Assembly: GCF_021206925.1 (NCBI RefSeq)
Contig: NZ_JAJPRF010000012.1
Span: forward strand, 1-64,000
Direction: 5' to 3'
Source: Rhodoflexus caldus
GTDB lineage: Bacteria > Bacteroidota > Bacteroidia > Cytophagales > Thermoflexibacteraceae
DNA: 64,000 bases
Shown here: in pieces, positions 1 through 8,156 of the stretch
Position numbering within the stretch: the stretch's first letter is position 1
Layout: the number at the start of each line of letters is the position of its first letter
Position numbers and translations under genes: made by a program
The notes under the pieces: generated by a model
What the model saw: the letters and a program-made list of their open reading frames with translations, nothing else
The model's database searches: none
What the model was told of the DNA's origin: nothing

Positions 1-379
1 TAATTCGTTCGGACAAGTCGGTAATGTGTTCAGGCAGAGGTAATTCGGCTAACACTTGCTTATTTTCAAATTCCGGTGAACGCTGCAAAGCGCTGATAAG
101 TTGTTTGTAAAAAAACTGCCCGAAAGCAATATCGCTTGCATATACCGCAGAATCCAAGCCTTGAAAATTCATGACAATGGGCAAGTAGTCGCTCCGTTCT
201 TGCAACTCTTTGCGCAAGGCTGCAAGCATGGTCGTTTTGCCGTACTGCCGCGGGCGGTTGATGACAAAATATTTACCCCGTTCCACAAAGTCCATAATAG
301 CCGTAAAACGGCGAGTATCATCCATCATGTAATGCTCGGCAGGGCGACACGTACCAGTGACGTTGAATTCTTTTTTCAT
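1..379 (-). CDS. AAA-like domain ATPase, N-terminal part (cut by window edge)
   Basis: This is the first 126 codons of a gene running off the left edge, starting at the ATG whose complement is at 377-379. The translation begins MKKEFNVTGTCRPAEHYM and carries a P-loop-like NRPRQYGKTTM near residue 43. That Walker A form (PRQYGKTT) is typical of the large AAA-like ATPases with unknown targets that are common in Bacteroidota and often multicopy. No signal peptide is visible, so it is probably cytoplasmic. Walker B and the sensor regions lie outside the window, so activity cannot be judged. The assignment rests on the P-loop and on the general look of the N-terminus. Confidence 0.7.
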   Translation of the reverse strand, partial: MKKEFNVTGTCRPAEHYMMDDTRRFTAIMDFVERGKYFVINRPRQYGKTTMLAALRKELQERSDYLPIVMNFQGLDSAVYASDIAFGQFFYKQLISALQRSPEFENKQVLAELPLPEHITDLSERI

Positions 380-454
380 GGTTGTCAGTTTGTTAATGCT
401 TGATGAAAGCGGGTGTAAGTATGTTTTCAATATGCAAAAATGCTGATAACGTCG

Positions 455-1105
455 CTAACTGTTGCCAACCATTTTTGCATAAATCTCTGCTAACGAAGCC
501 TCTTTTTGTTCCAGAAAAATGGGTTTGTGGAACAAGTGCAATTTATGCAACAGTTGCAGCAATTGCTCGCGCTCGGAGGTACTGAGATTGCCTGCCACAA
601 TCTGCGACACCTGATTCATTTTCTCAAATACACTGAACAGCGTTTGCTGCCCTTCGGGGGTGATGTAAAGACGCTTACTGCGGCGGTCGGCAGTATCGCC
701 TTCCTGCCGTATCAAACCTTGTTGCAGCAGCCTTTTGATGACCTCCATACCCGAGGTTTTTTCCTGCACGGCGTGTTGGATGAGCTCGGTTTTGGTTTTG
801 CTGCCGCCGAACATCAGAGAAATCAGAAACGAAAATTCATCAACAGTTTGCAAGGGGCTGCCTTCCAATGCCTTTTTAGTATATCCTTTTGCATAGCGGT
901 ACAGGAAAATAATGTAACTGCCTATCCGCGACTCGGTGGTTTCCTGCACTGCCTGCGGAATAGACGGCTGCTGCATAGGCGGTCGTGAGTTGGCATAGTT
1001 GGCCTGCAACCATGCCCCAAAAGCGGCGAGGTCTTGTGTGTTGCCGTTTTGTGCTTCGTACTGTTCGGCTGCTTCGGTCAGTTGTCGGATAAATGCGTAG
1101 GACAT
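455..1105 (-). CDS. MarR-family winged-helix transcriptional regulator
   Basis: The 216-residue protein has a MarR-type winged helix at about residues 85-165: SKTKTELIQHAVQEKTSG as the recognition-helix region, then a wing around DTADRRSKRLYITPEG. The DRRSKR...T(P)EG pattern is characteristic of MarR proteins. Residues 1-55 form an extra N-terminal segment, so it is longer than the usual 140-160 residues. It is divergent from a TonB receptor gene and its promoter overlaps an 11-13 base direct repeat, which suggests that it controls itself and the receptor. The ligand is unknown. The MarR call is firm; the target is inferred from position. Confidence 0.85.
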   Translation of the reverse strand: MSYAFIRQLTEAAEQYEAQNGNTQDLAAFGAWLQANYANSRPPMQQPSIPQAVQETTESRIGSYIIFLYRYAKGYTKKALEGSPLQTVDEFSFLISLMFGGSKTKTELIQHAVQEKTSGMEVIKRLLQQGLIRQEGDTADRRSKRLYITPEGQQTLFSVFEKMNQVSQIVAGNLSTSEREQLLQLLHKLHLFHKPIFLEQKEASLAEIYAKMVGNS

Positions 1106-1124
1106 GGACTTTTTTTACTCTTCA

Positions 1125-1156
1125 CAAAAGTACGAAAACCGCCTAAAATTCAAAAA
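1125..1156 (-). promoter_or_regulatory. Probable promoter of the marR-type gene
   Basis: On the minus strand TTTTTG (complement of 1151-1156) is followed after 18 bases by TACTTTTG (complement of 1125-1132), matching the Bacteroidota consensus TTTG/TTG-N(17-23)-TAnnTTTG. The predicted transcript start lies just upstream of the ATG at 1105. The -7 box overlaps the first copy of the direct repeat described at 1127-1254. Confidence 0.55.
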
Positions 1157-1254
1157 TAAAGTACGAAAACATTTTTATTTGCTGCAATTACGCGTACATT
1201 TGCGCTGTTATTAAACTTTATCGGAGCAATGAACCTGTATATTAGTACGAAAAC
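1127..1254. repeat. Three direct copies of AGTACGAAAAC, candidate operator
   Basis: AGTACGAAAAC occurs at 1129-1139, 1160-1170 and 1244-1254. Copies 1 and 2 share 13 bases (AAAGTACGAAAAC), and copies 2 and 3 share 14 (AGTACGAAAACATT). The offsets are 31 and 84 bases, close to 3 and exactly 8 turns of 10.5-base-pair DNA, so all copies would face the same side of the helix. Copy 1 overlaps the -7 box of the MarR gene, copy 2 lies beside its -33 box, and copy 3 is inside codons 6-9 of the receptor gene. Their role as MarR sites is inferred. Confidence 0.45.
1195..1202 (+). promoter_or_regulatory. -7 element upstream of the TonB receptor gene
   Basis: TACATTTG matches the Bacteroidota -7 consensus TAnnTTTG and is 26 bases ahead of the ATG at 1229. 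The only TTTG upstream (1178-1181) is 13 bases away, shorter than usual, so only the -7 element is proposed. Confidence 0.4.
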
Positions 1255-3697
1255 ATTCTTTACGAAGCGAGCGTTGCTATTTGCTATGCTGTGGTTGTCG
1301 GCACAACAGATTTTTGCACAGGCTACGGGCGTAGTCAGTGGAACGGTGCGCGACAAGGCCACGCAAGAGCCGCTGATTGGCGTTTCCGTGGCTGTGGAAG
1401 GCACTACTTTGGGCGCAGCCACCGATGCCGAAGGACGTTTCCGCATCGCGGGCATCCCAACAGGCAGCCATAACATCAAAGTAAGCCTGATTGGCTACAA
1501 ACCCTTCACGCTGTTCAATATTGTTGTTACCTCAGGTAATGCCAATACCTTCAATATAGAGTTGGAAGAGGTGGTTGCCGAGTTAAAGGAAGTGGAAATT
1601 ACGGCTAACCGCTCAATTGCCGTAACTACGGCTGAGTCGCCGAACTCTGTTCAGCGGCTGACGACGGAAGAAATCCGCAGCAACCCCGGCGGCAACTTCG
1701 ATATTTCGCGCGTGGTGCAGTCGCTGCCCGGTGTGGCAGGTACAACCGGCATCGGAGGTTTTCGCAACGACATCATCATTCGCGGCGGCGCACCCAACGA
1801 AAACGTGTATTATTTGGACGGTATTGAAATTCCGGTACTGAATCACTTTTCCACACAAGGCAGCGCAGGAGGCCCTGCCGGTATCCTGAATGTATCGTTC
1901 ATTGAGGATGTAACGCTGAAATCCTCCAACTTTGATGCCCGCTACGACAACGCACTGGCGTCTGTGTTTCAGTTTAAGCAGCGCGAAGGCAACCCCGACC
2001 GCTTTCAGGGCAATGTTCGCCTGAGCAGCACCGAACTTGCACTAACCACGGAAGGGCCTCTTTCCAATCGCACCACTTTTTTGGCTTCGGTGCGCCGTTC
2101 TTATCTGCAATTTTTGTTTCAGGCAATTGATTTGCCCATTCGCCCCAACTACTGGGATTTTCAGTACAAAATCACACACAAAATCAATCCGAAAACTACG
2201 CTCAACTTCATTGGTGTAGGCGCAATTGATGAATTCAGTTTTGCACAGCCGCGTAAAACCACACCTGAAAACGATTATGTGCTTCGCTCCCAGCCTTCCA
2301 TTCAGCAATGGAACTACACTTTCGGCATGAGTTTGCGTCGTTCCTTAGAGCGCGGCTACCTGAACATTGCCCTTAGCCGCAACATGTTTGACAACAGCCT
2401 TGACCGCTTTGAAGACCGTCAGGAAGGCGATGAGAGCCGTCGCCTGTTGCGTGTGCGCTCACAGGAAATTGAAAACAAACTGCGCATAGATGTGAATAAA
2501 ACATGGAACGGATGGAAATATTCTTACGGTGCAGTAGGGCAATATGTTAAGTTTAACAACGACGTATTTGCGCGCATACGCCGCGAAATTCGCAGCCCGC
2601 AGGGGCAGTTGCTGCAACCTGCCGTTAATGTGAGCTTTGACACAGGTATTGACTTTTTCCGCTACGGTGCTTTTGTGCAGGTAGCCCGCAGTTTCCTGAA
2701 AGACCGCCTCAGTTTCTCGGGTGGCATCCGTACCGATATGAATAATTTTACTGCATCGGGCAATAATCCATTTGAAACGCTGTCGCCTCGGGCGGCGCTT
2801 TCTTACCTGCTGTCCGACAAATGGAGCGTGAATATTTCGGCCGGACGCTACTACAAGCTGCCCATTTACACCATCCTCGGCTTTCAGAATGAACAAGGAC
2901 AGTTTGCCAATAAAGACAGCAAATACACCCGCACAGACCATTACGTAGCCGGATTGGAGTTTATTCCGCGCGCAAGTACTCGCTTTACGCTGGAAGGTTT
3001 TTGGAAAAATTACGCCAATTACCCCGTTTCTATCCGCGATGGTATCAGTTTAGCCAATCAAGGCGGCGACTTCGGAGCTATTGGCAATGAGGCAGTGCGC
3101 ACCAATGGCACAGGACGCGCCTACGGTATGGAGTTTTTCTTCCAACAAAAACTGACCAAAAATATTTTTGCGGTATTCTCTTACACCTTTGTACGCAGCG
3201 AATTTGCAGGCATCAACGGCGTGCTGACTCCTTCGGCATGGGATAACCGCCACCTGATTTCGGCGCTTTTTGGCCGCAAATTCAAAAAAGGTTGGGAAAT
3301 GGGCTTGAAATACCGCTTTGCGGGCGGTGCGCCTTACACACCGTTTGATATGGAAGCCAGTATGCGGAATTTTGCCAGTTTGGGCACAGGTGTTTTAGAT
3401 TTTAATCGCCTCAATACCCTCCGTTTGGGCAATTTCAGCCAGTTTGACTTTCGCATTGACAAAAAGTGGAACCTGCGCCGCACAACCATTGATTTGTATT
3501 TTGACGTACAAAACGCCTTTGTTACGCCTAATCCTGCCTATCCGCAGTTCACCTTCCAACGAACTGCCGATAACAGCGGCTTTGCTACCACTAACGGACA
3601 GCCATTGGCAACAGACGGCAGCAACGGCATCCCAATTATTTTGCTCAACAACGACCCGTCAGTAGTACCGACCATTGGTTTTATCATTGAGTTTTAA
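1229..3697 (+). CDS. TonB-dependent outer membrane receptor with carboxypeptidase-like domain
   Basis: The 822-residue outer membrane protein imports an unidentified ligand using TonB energy. Residues 1-31 are a signal peptide ending in QQIFAQ. Residues about 34-120 form a carboxypeptidase-regulatory-like domain (VVSGTVRDKATQEPLIGVSV...GTTLGAATDAEGRFRI). The plug follows at about 130-250, including IIIRGGAPNENVYYLDGIEIP, and then a beta barrel ending in an aromatic-rich strand (GFIIEF). The plug sequence fits TonB receptors that are not of the SusC type, and no SusD gene follows. It is divergent from a MarR gene and ends in a strong hairpin, so it is probably a single-gene transcript under that regulator. 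Confidence 0.9.
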   Translation: MNLYISTKTFFTKRALLFAMLWLSAQQIFAQATGVVSGTVRDKATQEPLIGVSVAVEGTTLGAATDAEGRFRIAGIPTGSHNIKVSLIGYKPFTLFNIVVTSGNANTFNIELEEVVAELKEVEITANRSIAVTTAESPNSVQRLTTEEIRSNPGGNFDISRVVQSLPGVAGTTGIGGFRNDIIIRGGAPNENVYYLDGIEIPVLNHFSTQGSAGGPAGILNVSFIEDVTLKSSNFDARYDNALASVFQFKQREGNPDRFQGNVRLSSTELALTTEGPLSNRTTFLASVRRSYLQFLFQAIDLPIRPNYWDFQYKITHKINPKTTLNFIGVGAIDEFSFAQPRKTTPENDYVLRSQPSIQQWNYTFGMSLRRSLERGYLNIALSRNMFDNSLDRFEDRQEGDESRRLLRVRSQEIENKLRIDVNKTWNGWKYSYGAVGQYVKFNNDVFARIRREIRSPQGQLLQPAVNVSFDTGIDFFRYGAFVQVARSFLKDRLSFSGGIRTDMNNFTASGNNPFETLSPRAALSYLLSDKWSVNISAGRYYKLPIYTILGFQNEQGQFANKDSKYTRTDHYVAGLEFIPRASTRFTLEGFWKNYANYPVSIRDGISLANQGGDFGAIGNEAVRTNGTGRAYGMEFFFQQKLTKNIFAVFSYTFVRSEFAGINGVLTPSAWDNRHLISALFGRKFKKGWEMGLKYRFAGGAPYTPFDMEASMRNFASLGTGVLDFNRLNTLRLGNFSQFDFRIDKKWNLRRTTIDLYFDVQNAFVTPNPAYPQFTFQRTADNSGFATTNGQPLATDGSNGIPIILLNNDPSVVPTIGFIIEF

Positions 3698-3714
3698 GGT
3701 TCTTGCAACATACA

Positions 3715-3750
3715 CAACCCGATGGGTGGATATCCCATCGGGTTGTATTT
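3715..3750 (+). terminator. Hairpin terminator after the TonB receptor
   Basis: CAACCCGATGGG (3715-3726) pairs perfectly with CCCATCGGGTTG (3734-3745) across a 7-base loop and is followed by TATTT. It starts 18 bases after the receptor stop. The stem resembles the ACCYGAYRGGT repeat family seen elsewhere in the window. Confidence 0.7.
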
Positions 3751-3885
3751 GCCATTTATCAAAAGCAGAAGCGATTTGTGATTCTTTTTGCGCAAATACT
3801 TGAAAAACAACTATTTATATACTCCGAAATCTGCCTACGGATTCCGCAATACCCTGATGCAATATTTTCTCGGTCGTTCAACCGA

Positions 3886-5325
3886 TTAAACCTGATACCC
3901 ATCCCAATCGCCAAAGCTGCGCGCACAACCGATTTGCAACTCGGCTGCCGAAAGCGGTCGGTGTACGTGTGCCCATATTTTGACAGGGGTTGAGTCTTGG
4001 ATGAAATCCTCCGCCACACCGTGCGTGGCACCTCCGCCAATATCTATTTTTTTCCAGTCGGCAGGCATGTAGTAGTTAGTGCGGATATGGTCAAACAACC
4101 AGCGTACTTGCTCGGGCGCATCTGTTTCCATTGCCTGCAAGCCTTTCTCGGAAAGAATATCCGCCAAATGACCGTATATTTTTACCGCACCGTGTGCATC
4201 GGTATAGCGGAAATAGTAAATGTGCGTTTCAATCGGATGCAGTGAATAGCAGGGCATAGCCTCCAACGTTGCCCCGTTTGCCGCGGCAATCGGATTCCAG
4301 CGCTGCATATCCAACAATCGGAACTCAAAAAACCCCTCCATTTCTTCTGCCCTAATGCCCATTAAGGCCGACATTTTTTTAACAAATGCTGCCTTTATCA
4401 CGCTGCCGCAATAAACAGGCAACCTGATACCTTTGCTGATGGCCTGTATCAAACCTATTGCATGGTCATCGTGCGCATGAGTCAAAAAAACAGCCTGTAT
4501 ATCGGCAACGGCTTTGCCTGCCTGTTGCCAGTTGTGCAATACATGAGGCCCTGCATCAATCAGATAGTGCGTGTCGTGGAATGTCAGGGCAGAACCCATG
4601 CAGGGGCGGTTCTCGTCCCATCCGTCCCCCTCTCCCATGTGCAGAATGCCGAAAGCAACAGACTTGGGAATACTGACGTGCGGCAATTGGTAAGAAGGAG
4701 GAAAAATCTGCGGTTGCAAATGGATTTCCACCGATTCGCCCGCATAGCTAATCCGAAAATAATTAGGGCGCAACCGCTCTATTTGGCAGCCGTCGGCCAA
4801 AGCAACAGGCACAGCACCTTCCAAAAAGACCGGCTCTATCAGATGCGTAATCGGGTGCAGCGTACCGAAAGCAAATTTCTTCTTCACATACCAAAAAGCC
4901 TCTGCCTCGCGTGCACTCATGCCTGCTGCCAGCAACTCCTCGGGGCTGTCCAATCCGTAATTGCCACAATAGATGTAATTCATTTGGCGGGCTACTTCCT
5001 CCGCCGTTCCAATCAGAACGGGTTTTTTGCCCGTATTATTCGGATGGTTAGGAATGATAAGCCCTTGCAAATAAAGCATTTGCATCACCGAAAACTCGGC
5101 CACATTCACCGGAAACCAACCTTGCATGAGAGGATTCGTCGTTACATCGGCCAGCAAGATGGCATTAGGCCCCGTTTCGCCTTGCGCTTCGGCTCTAATG
5201 AATCCGGCCGCACGCAGGTACTTATTGGCATCGGGCGGGCAGCCGCATTGCAAGCGCAACCCAATGGCAGGTATTTCCACCCAATACAGCCCTGCCAAAA
5301 TTTGCCGAACAACGATGCTGCTCAT
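3886..5325 (-). CDS. MBL-fold metallohydrolase, candidate cyclic-nucleotide phosphodiesterase
   Basis: This 479-residue cytoplasmic protein has a metallo-beta-lactamase fold in its second half. The metal motif HAHDDH is at residues 283-288, with further candidate ligands H368, D389, H435 and H453/H455. Residues 1-200 form an accessory domain containing GCPPDANK and TGPNAILLAD. From memory this arrangement resembles MBL proteins annotated as cAMP/cGMP-dependent 3',5'-cyclic-nucleotide phosphodiesterases, but I could not run a search. Its ATG overlaps the stop of the upstream adenylate cyclase by four bases (ATGA), implying coupled translation. The MBL fold is secure; the substrate is inferred from the neighbour. 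Confidence 0.8.
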   Translation of the reverse strand: MSSIVVRQILAGLYWVEIPAIGLRLQCGCPPDANKYLRAAGFIRAEAQGETGPNAILLADVTTNPLMQGWFPVNVAEFSVMQMLYLQGLIIPNHPNNTGKKPVLIGTAEEVARQMNYIYCGNYGLDSPEELLAAGMSAREAEAFWYVKKKFAFGTLHPITHLIEPVFLEGAVPVALADGCQIERLRPNYFRISYAGESVEIHLQPQIFPPSYQLPHVSIPKSVAFGILHMGEGDGWDENRPCMGSALTFHDTHYLIDAGPHVLHNWQQAGKAVADIQAVFLTHAHDDHAIGLIQAISKGIRLPVYCGSVIKAAFVKKMSALMGIRAEEMEGFFEFRLLDMQRWNPIAAANGATLEAMPCYSLHPIETHIYYFRYTDAHGAVKIYGHLADILSEKGLQAMETDAPEQVRWLFDHIRTNYYMPADWKKIDIGGGATHGVAEDFIQDSTPVKIWAHVHRPLSAAELQIGCARSFGDWDGYQV

Positions 5326-6944
5326 CCGATGATTTCCTCCACAAAATACATATCCATTTTCCCCAAGCCTTTGGCCTCAATTTCACCGCGATAGCGACAG
5401 TAAAACTGATTTTTGATTTCCATATAGGTGGCTTCCGAAATATTGACTTTGCCTACTTCGCCTGCCGTTTCCATGCGCGCCGCTACATTGACAGTAGTTC
5501 CCCAGATGTCGTAAGCAAATTTATTTTTGCCTACCACACCCGCCAGTACGGGGCCGGTATGAATGCCCACGCGCAGTTCCAGATAAGGCTCGCCGCGCAG
5601 CCGCTTCTGATATTTGCGCTTCTCTATAAACTCCTGCATGGCAAGCCCTGCCAGCACGGCATCTGCCGCATGTGTAATGTTGGGTTTCGGTACGCCGCCC
5701 GCACACATGTAAGCATCGCCAATGGTTTTGATTTTTTCCATATTGAAACGTGCGCAGATGTCATCAAACGCCGAGAAACACTCGTTCAGTTCGCGGACAA
5801 TCTGCTCGGGTGTATGCTTTTCGGTGTATTCCGTAAAGCCTTTGAAATCACAGAACAAAACGCTTACCATTTTGTAGAATCGCGGCGTTGCCTGCTTTTT
5901 GTTTTTCAGTTCATCGGCTATTTCGCGGGGCAGAATATTTAGCAACAGCGCATCGGACTTCAATTTTTCGGCTTCCAATTCTTTAGCTTGTGCCTCTATC
6001 TGCTTTTTCTGCGCCTGCAACTTGCGGTTCGCCTGACGAATGCGTATCATAAAAAATAATGCCGCTACCAGCAATAGCGACAATGCCGCCGCAGCTGCAA
6101 GTATTGCCTGCGTGGTTTTTTCCTGTGCGGCAATGGTTTCTTCCCGCAACTGCACTATCTCCTGCATTTGCAGAAGCGAATCCTTGGTTGCAGCCAAATT
6201 TTCCTGAATTTTTGCCCGCTCCCGTTCTTTGGCCAGCAACGACTGCCGCAAATTCTGCTTTTCCGCCTCCTGCATACGCAAACTGTCGCGCAGGCGGTTT
6301 TGCAGGGCTTCAATCTCCGCTTCCACCTGTCGCGCAGCCTCATTGTTTACGACAGGCGCACTAACCGAAGGCGTTGATGCCGCCGCCGCAGGGGGGCTGC
6401 TTTCCACGCGCAAGCGGCTCAAGTAGAGTTTTGCCTGTGCCTGTATGTCCGCATAACGGGCATCTTCTGCTAGTTCCTGCGCCTCTTGAAGGGCTGTTTG
6501 TGCCTCCTTCGTACGGCGGGCATCGTAATAAGCCAACCCCTGCTTAAAACGCACACGGGCTGTACCTTGCTCCCCCTCCGTACCCCCTGCAATCTGATAA
6601 TACTCGTAGGCCTGTTCCAGATTGCGGATAGTCTTTGGCAGTTCCCGACTCGACATCAAGGCATATGCCGAGCCCAACTCCTCATATCCACGGGCAAGGA
6701 GCAGCGCATTGTCCACTTTGCGCGCAGCCGCAATGGCGTTATTAAATGCACTCACGGCTTGCGGAAACTTTTTTTGTGCTTCGTACTTATTGCCGATTTG
6801 CAGTGCCAACTCTGTTGCCTGTTTGTAGTTCTTCTTGCCGATTGCCGCCTGATACTTTTTTTCCAAATCGGCAAGGTCATTTTGGGCATGCAGTCCACCC
6901 GCAAAAATCAGATAACCGATAAGAAAGGCCGTAAAAATGCGCAT
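5322..6944 (-). CDS. Membrane-anchored TPR/coiled-coil adenylate cyclase (class III)
   Basis: The protein makes cAMP from ATP. In order it has a signal peptide (MRIFTAFLIGYLIFAGG...HAQ), TPR-like repeats (about residues 30-190 counted from an upstream TTG, eight codons before this ATG), a coiled coil (210-285), one membrane helix (about 289-309), a second coiled coil, and a class III cyclase domain (365-545). Metal aspartates are D374 (FCDFKGFT) and D418 (KTIGDAYM). K414 and D487 (YDIWGTTVNVAARM) are the pair known to select adenine; guanylate cyclases carry E and C there. N494 and R498 are the transition-state residues. The sensor part would be periplasmic and the catalyst cytoplasmic. ATG 6944 is preferred because it starts the signal peptide. 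Confidence 0.9.
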   Translation of the reverse strand: MRIFTAFLIGYLIFAGGLHAQNDLADLEKKYQAAIGKKNYKQATELALQIGNKYEAQKKFPQAVSAFNNAIAAARKVDNALLLARGYEELGSAYALMSSRELPKTIRNLEQAYEYYQIAGGTEGEQGTARVRFKQGLAYYDARRTKEAQTALQEAQELAEDARYADIQAQAKLYLSRLRVESSPPAAAASTPSVSAPVVNNEAARQVEAEIEALQNRLRDSLRMQEAEKQNLRQSLLAKERERAKIQENLAATKDSLLQMQEIVQLREETIAAQEKTTQAILAAAAALSLLLVAALFFMIRIRQANRKLQAQKKQIEAQAKELEAEKLKSDALLLNILPREIADELKNKKQATPRFYKMVSVLFCDFKGFTEYTEKHTPEQIVRELNECFSAFDDICARFNMEKIKTIGDAYMCAGGVPKPNITHAADAVLAGLAMQEFIEKRKYQKRLRGEPYLELRVGIHTGPVLAGVVGKNKFAYDIWGTTVNVAARMETAGEVGKVNISEATYMEIKNQFYCRYRGEIEAKGLGKMDMYFVEEIIG

Positions 6945-7045
6945 ATGCCTGTTATTAGGATGATGCAATTTAACACAATGGTTTTAAAAAACGCGAAAGC
7001 CGAGGCTTCCCCCGGCTCTGCTTACATTGAAATATCTTTACTCAT

Positions 7046-7990
7046 CTATTTGCTCTTGCGGTACTTCGGCAAGTCTTTGGCTTTGATGATGTCCACTACC
7101 TGCATACGAAAAACCAATGGTGTAAACGGTGGAATTTTATCTTTGCCTTGATGACCAAATGCCAAGTGGGAAGGAACAAATAAGGTTGCCTTAGCCCCTT
7201 TGCGCAAATATTTGCTAAAAGCAATTTCCCATGCAGGAATCAAACGATTGATACCCAGCTTAAAACCTTGCGGCTTATCCATTGAATCAAAAAACTGCTG
7301 ATTGAGAAAATGACCCGCATAGATAAAAGAAATACTATCGCCTGTTACAGGAATATCTCCAGTGCCCGGGTTATCTACCTGAATATACAAACCACTGGGG
7401 TCTCTGATGGCTTTTGTATAGGAATAATCTTTTACATATTGCGCCAGCACAGCGTCCTGCTTGCGAATCTGTTCATCTATCTGTAAGCGAAGATAAGTTT
7501 CTTTTTCCTGTGGACTCATCACACCCAACACCTTAATGACATAGCGGAAAGGCATTTGCGGATAAATAAACGGCGTAGCCCCTTTTTCAGGCTCTTTGTA
7601 GCCCGAGCGTCTTTTTACTGAGTCTTGGTGCATGTAAACGGTCAGGCTGTCGCCTACAGCCACCTGTGCCAATACTTCCTCTATAGCTCCCGGAAATGGC
7701 GGTAATAATAACTCCTGTTCAATATAGTCCTTTGGTTCTACCGTTGCATATTGCTCTTTGGGTTTTACCTTATAGGTACTAATAATCGTGTCCCCGTAAG
7801 GGCCTATGTAAACATAGCGCAACCAAAGAATATCTTTTAACTGCGGCTTACGGGCTTCGGGATGCCGTTCATGAAAAAGCACGGATGTACCATTGGCAGG
7901 CGGTATCATTTCCTGCCGCACTTTCTCTTTTGGCCTGCAAGCATATACCAAAGCAGCAGATAACAGCAGTAAAATGAACATGTTTTTCAT
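7046..7990 (-). CDS. FKBP-type peptidyl-prolyl cis-trans isomerase lipoprotein
   Basis: The start at 7990 gives MKNMFILLLLSAALVYAC, a lipoprotein signal with lipobox LVYAC; the longer reading frame upstream adds nine residues that would spoil it. The C-terminal 110 residues form an FKBP domain: GDSISFIYAGHFLNQQFFDS, GINRLIPAWEIAFSKYLRKGAKATLFVPSHLAFG, and PPFTPLVFRMQVVDI. The N-terminal half (VAVGDSLTVYMHQDS...) resembles a second, degraded FKBP-like module. It probably assists folding of exported proteins at the periplasmic face. In Bacteroidota, related FKBP lipoproteins occur among gliding or secretion genes, but nothing in this neighbourhood ties it to either. Confidence 0.85.
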   Translation of the reverse strand: MKNMFILLLLSAALVYACRPKEKVRQEMIPPANGTSVLFHERHPEARKPQLKDILWLRYVYIGPYGDTIISTYKVKPKEQYATVEPKDYIEQELLLPPFPGAIEEVLAQVAVGDSLTVYMHQDSVKRRSGYKEPEKGATPFIYPQMPFRYVIKVLGVMSPQEKETYLRLQIDEQIRKQDAVLAQYVKDYSYTKAIRDPSGLYIQVDNPGTGDIPVTGDSISFIYAGHFLNQQFFDSMDKPQGFKLGINRLIPAWEIAFSKYLRKGAKATLFVPSHLAFGHQGKDKIPPFTPLVFRMQVVDIIKAKDLPKYRKSK

Positions 7991-8090
7991 AGATAGTCGT
8001 TCTAAATTAGGGCGCAAAGGTAGGAAAATTGTAGCACATAAAAAGTACTATTTATCAGATGTACCGCGTAATTGGAGTAATCAAAACAAA

Positions 8091-8122
8091 AAACCCATCA
8101 GGTTTTAAAACCTGATGGGTTT
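8091..8122 (-). terminator. Perfect 32-base palindrome, terminator of the large lipoprotein gene
   Basis: The arms AAACCCATCAGGTTTT (8091-8106) and AAAACCTGATGGGTTT (8107-8122) are exact reverse complements. On the minus strand the hairpin follows the stop of the large lipoprotein by 35 bases and is followed by a TTTTTTGTTTTG run. It belongs to the ACCTGAYRGGT palindrome family of this window. Confidence 0.75.
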
Positions 8123-8156
8123 AACAACTTTTAACTTAGTTGTTCGCTACGATAAA

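Noticed and set aside
4462-5394. Long plus-strand open frame opposite the MBL gene
   Set aside because: It lies wholly antisense to a gene with clear metal motifs, has no domain or signal, and is rich in residues produced by reading Bacteroidota genes backward.
5322-6944. Guanylate cyclase
   Set aside because: Positions that choose the base are K414 and D487, the adenylate pair; guanylate cyclases have Glu and Cys.
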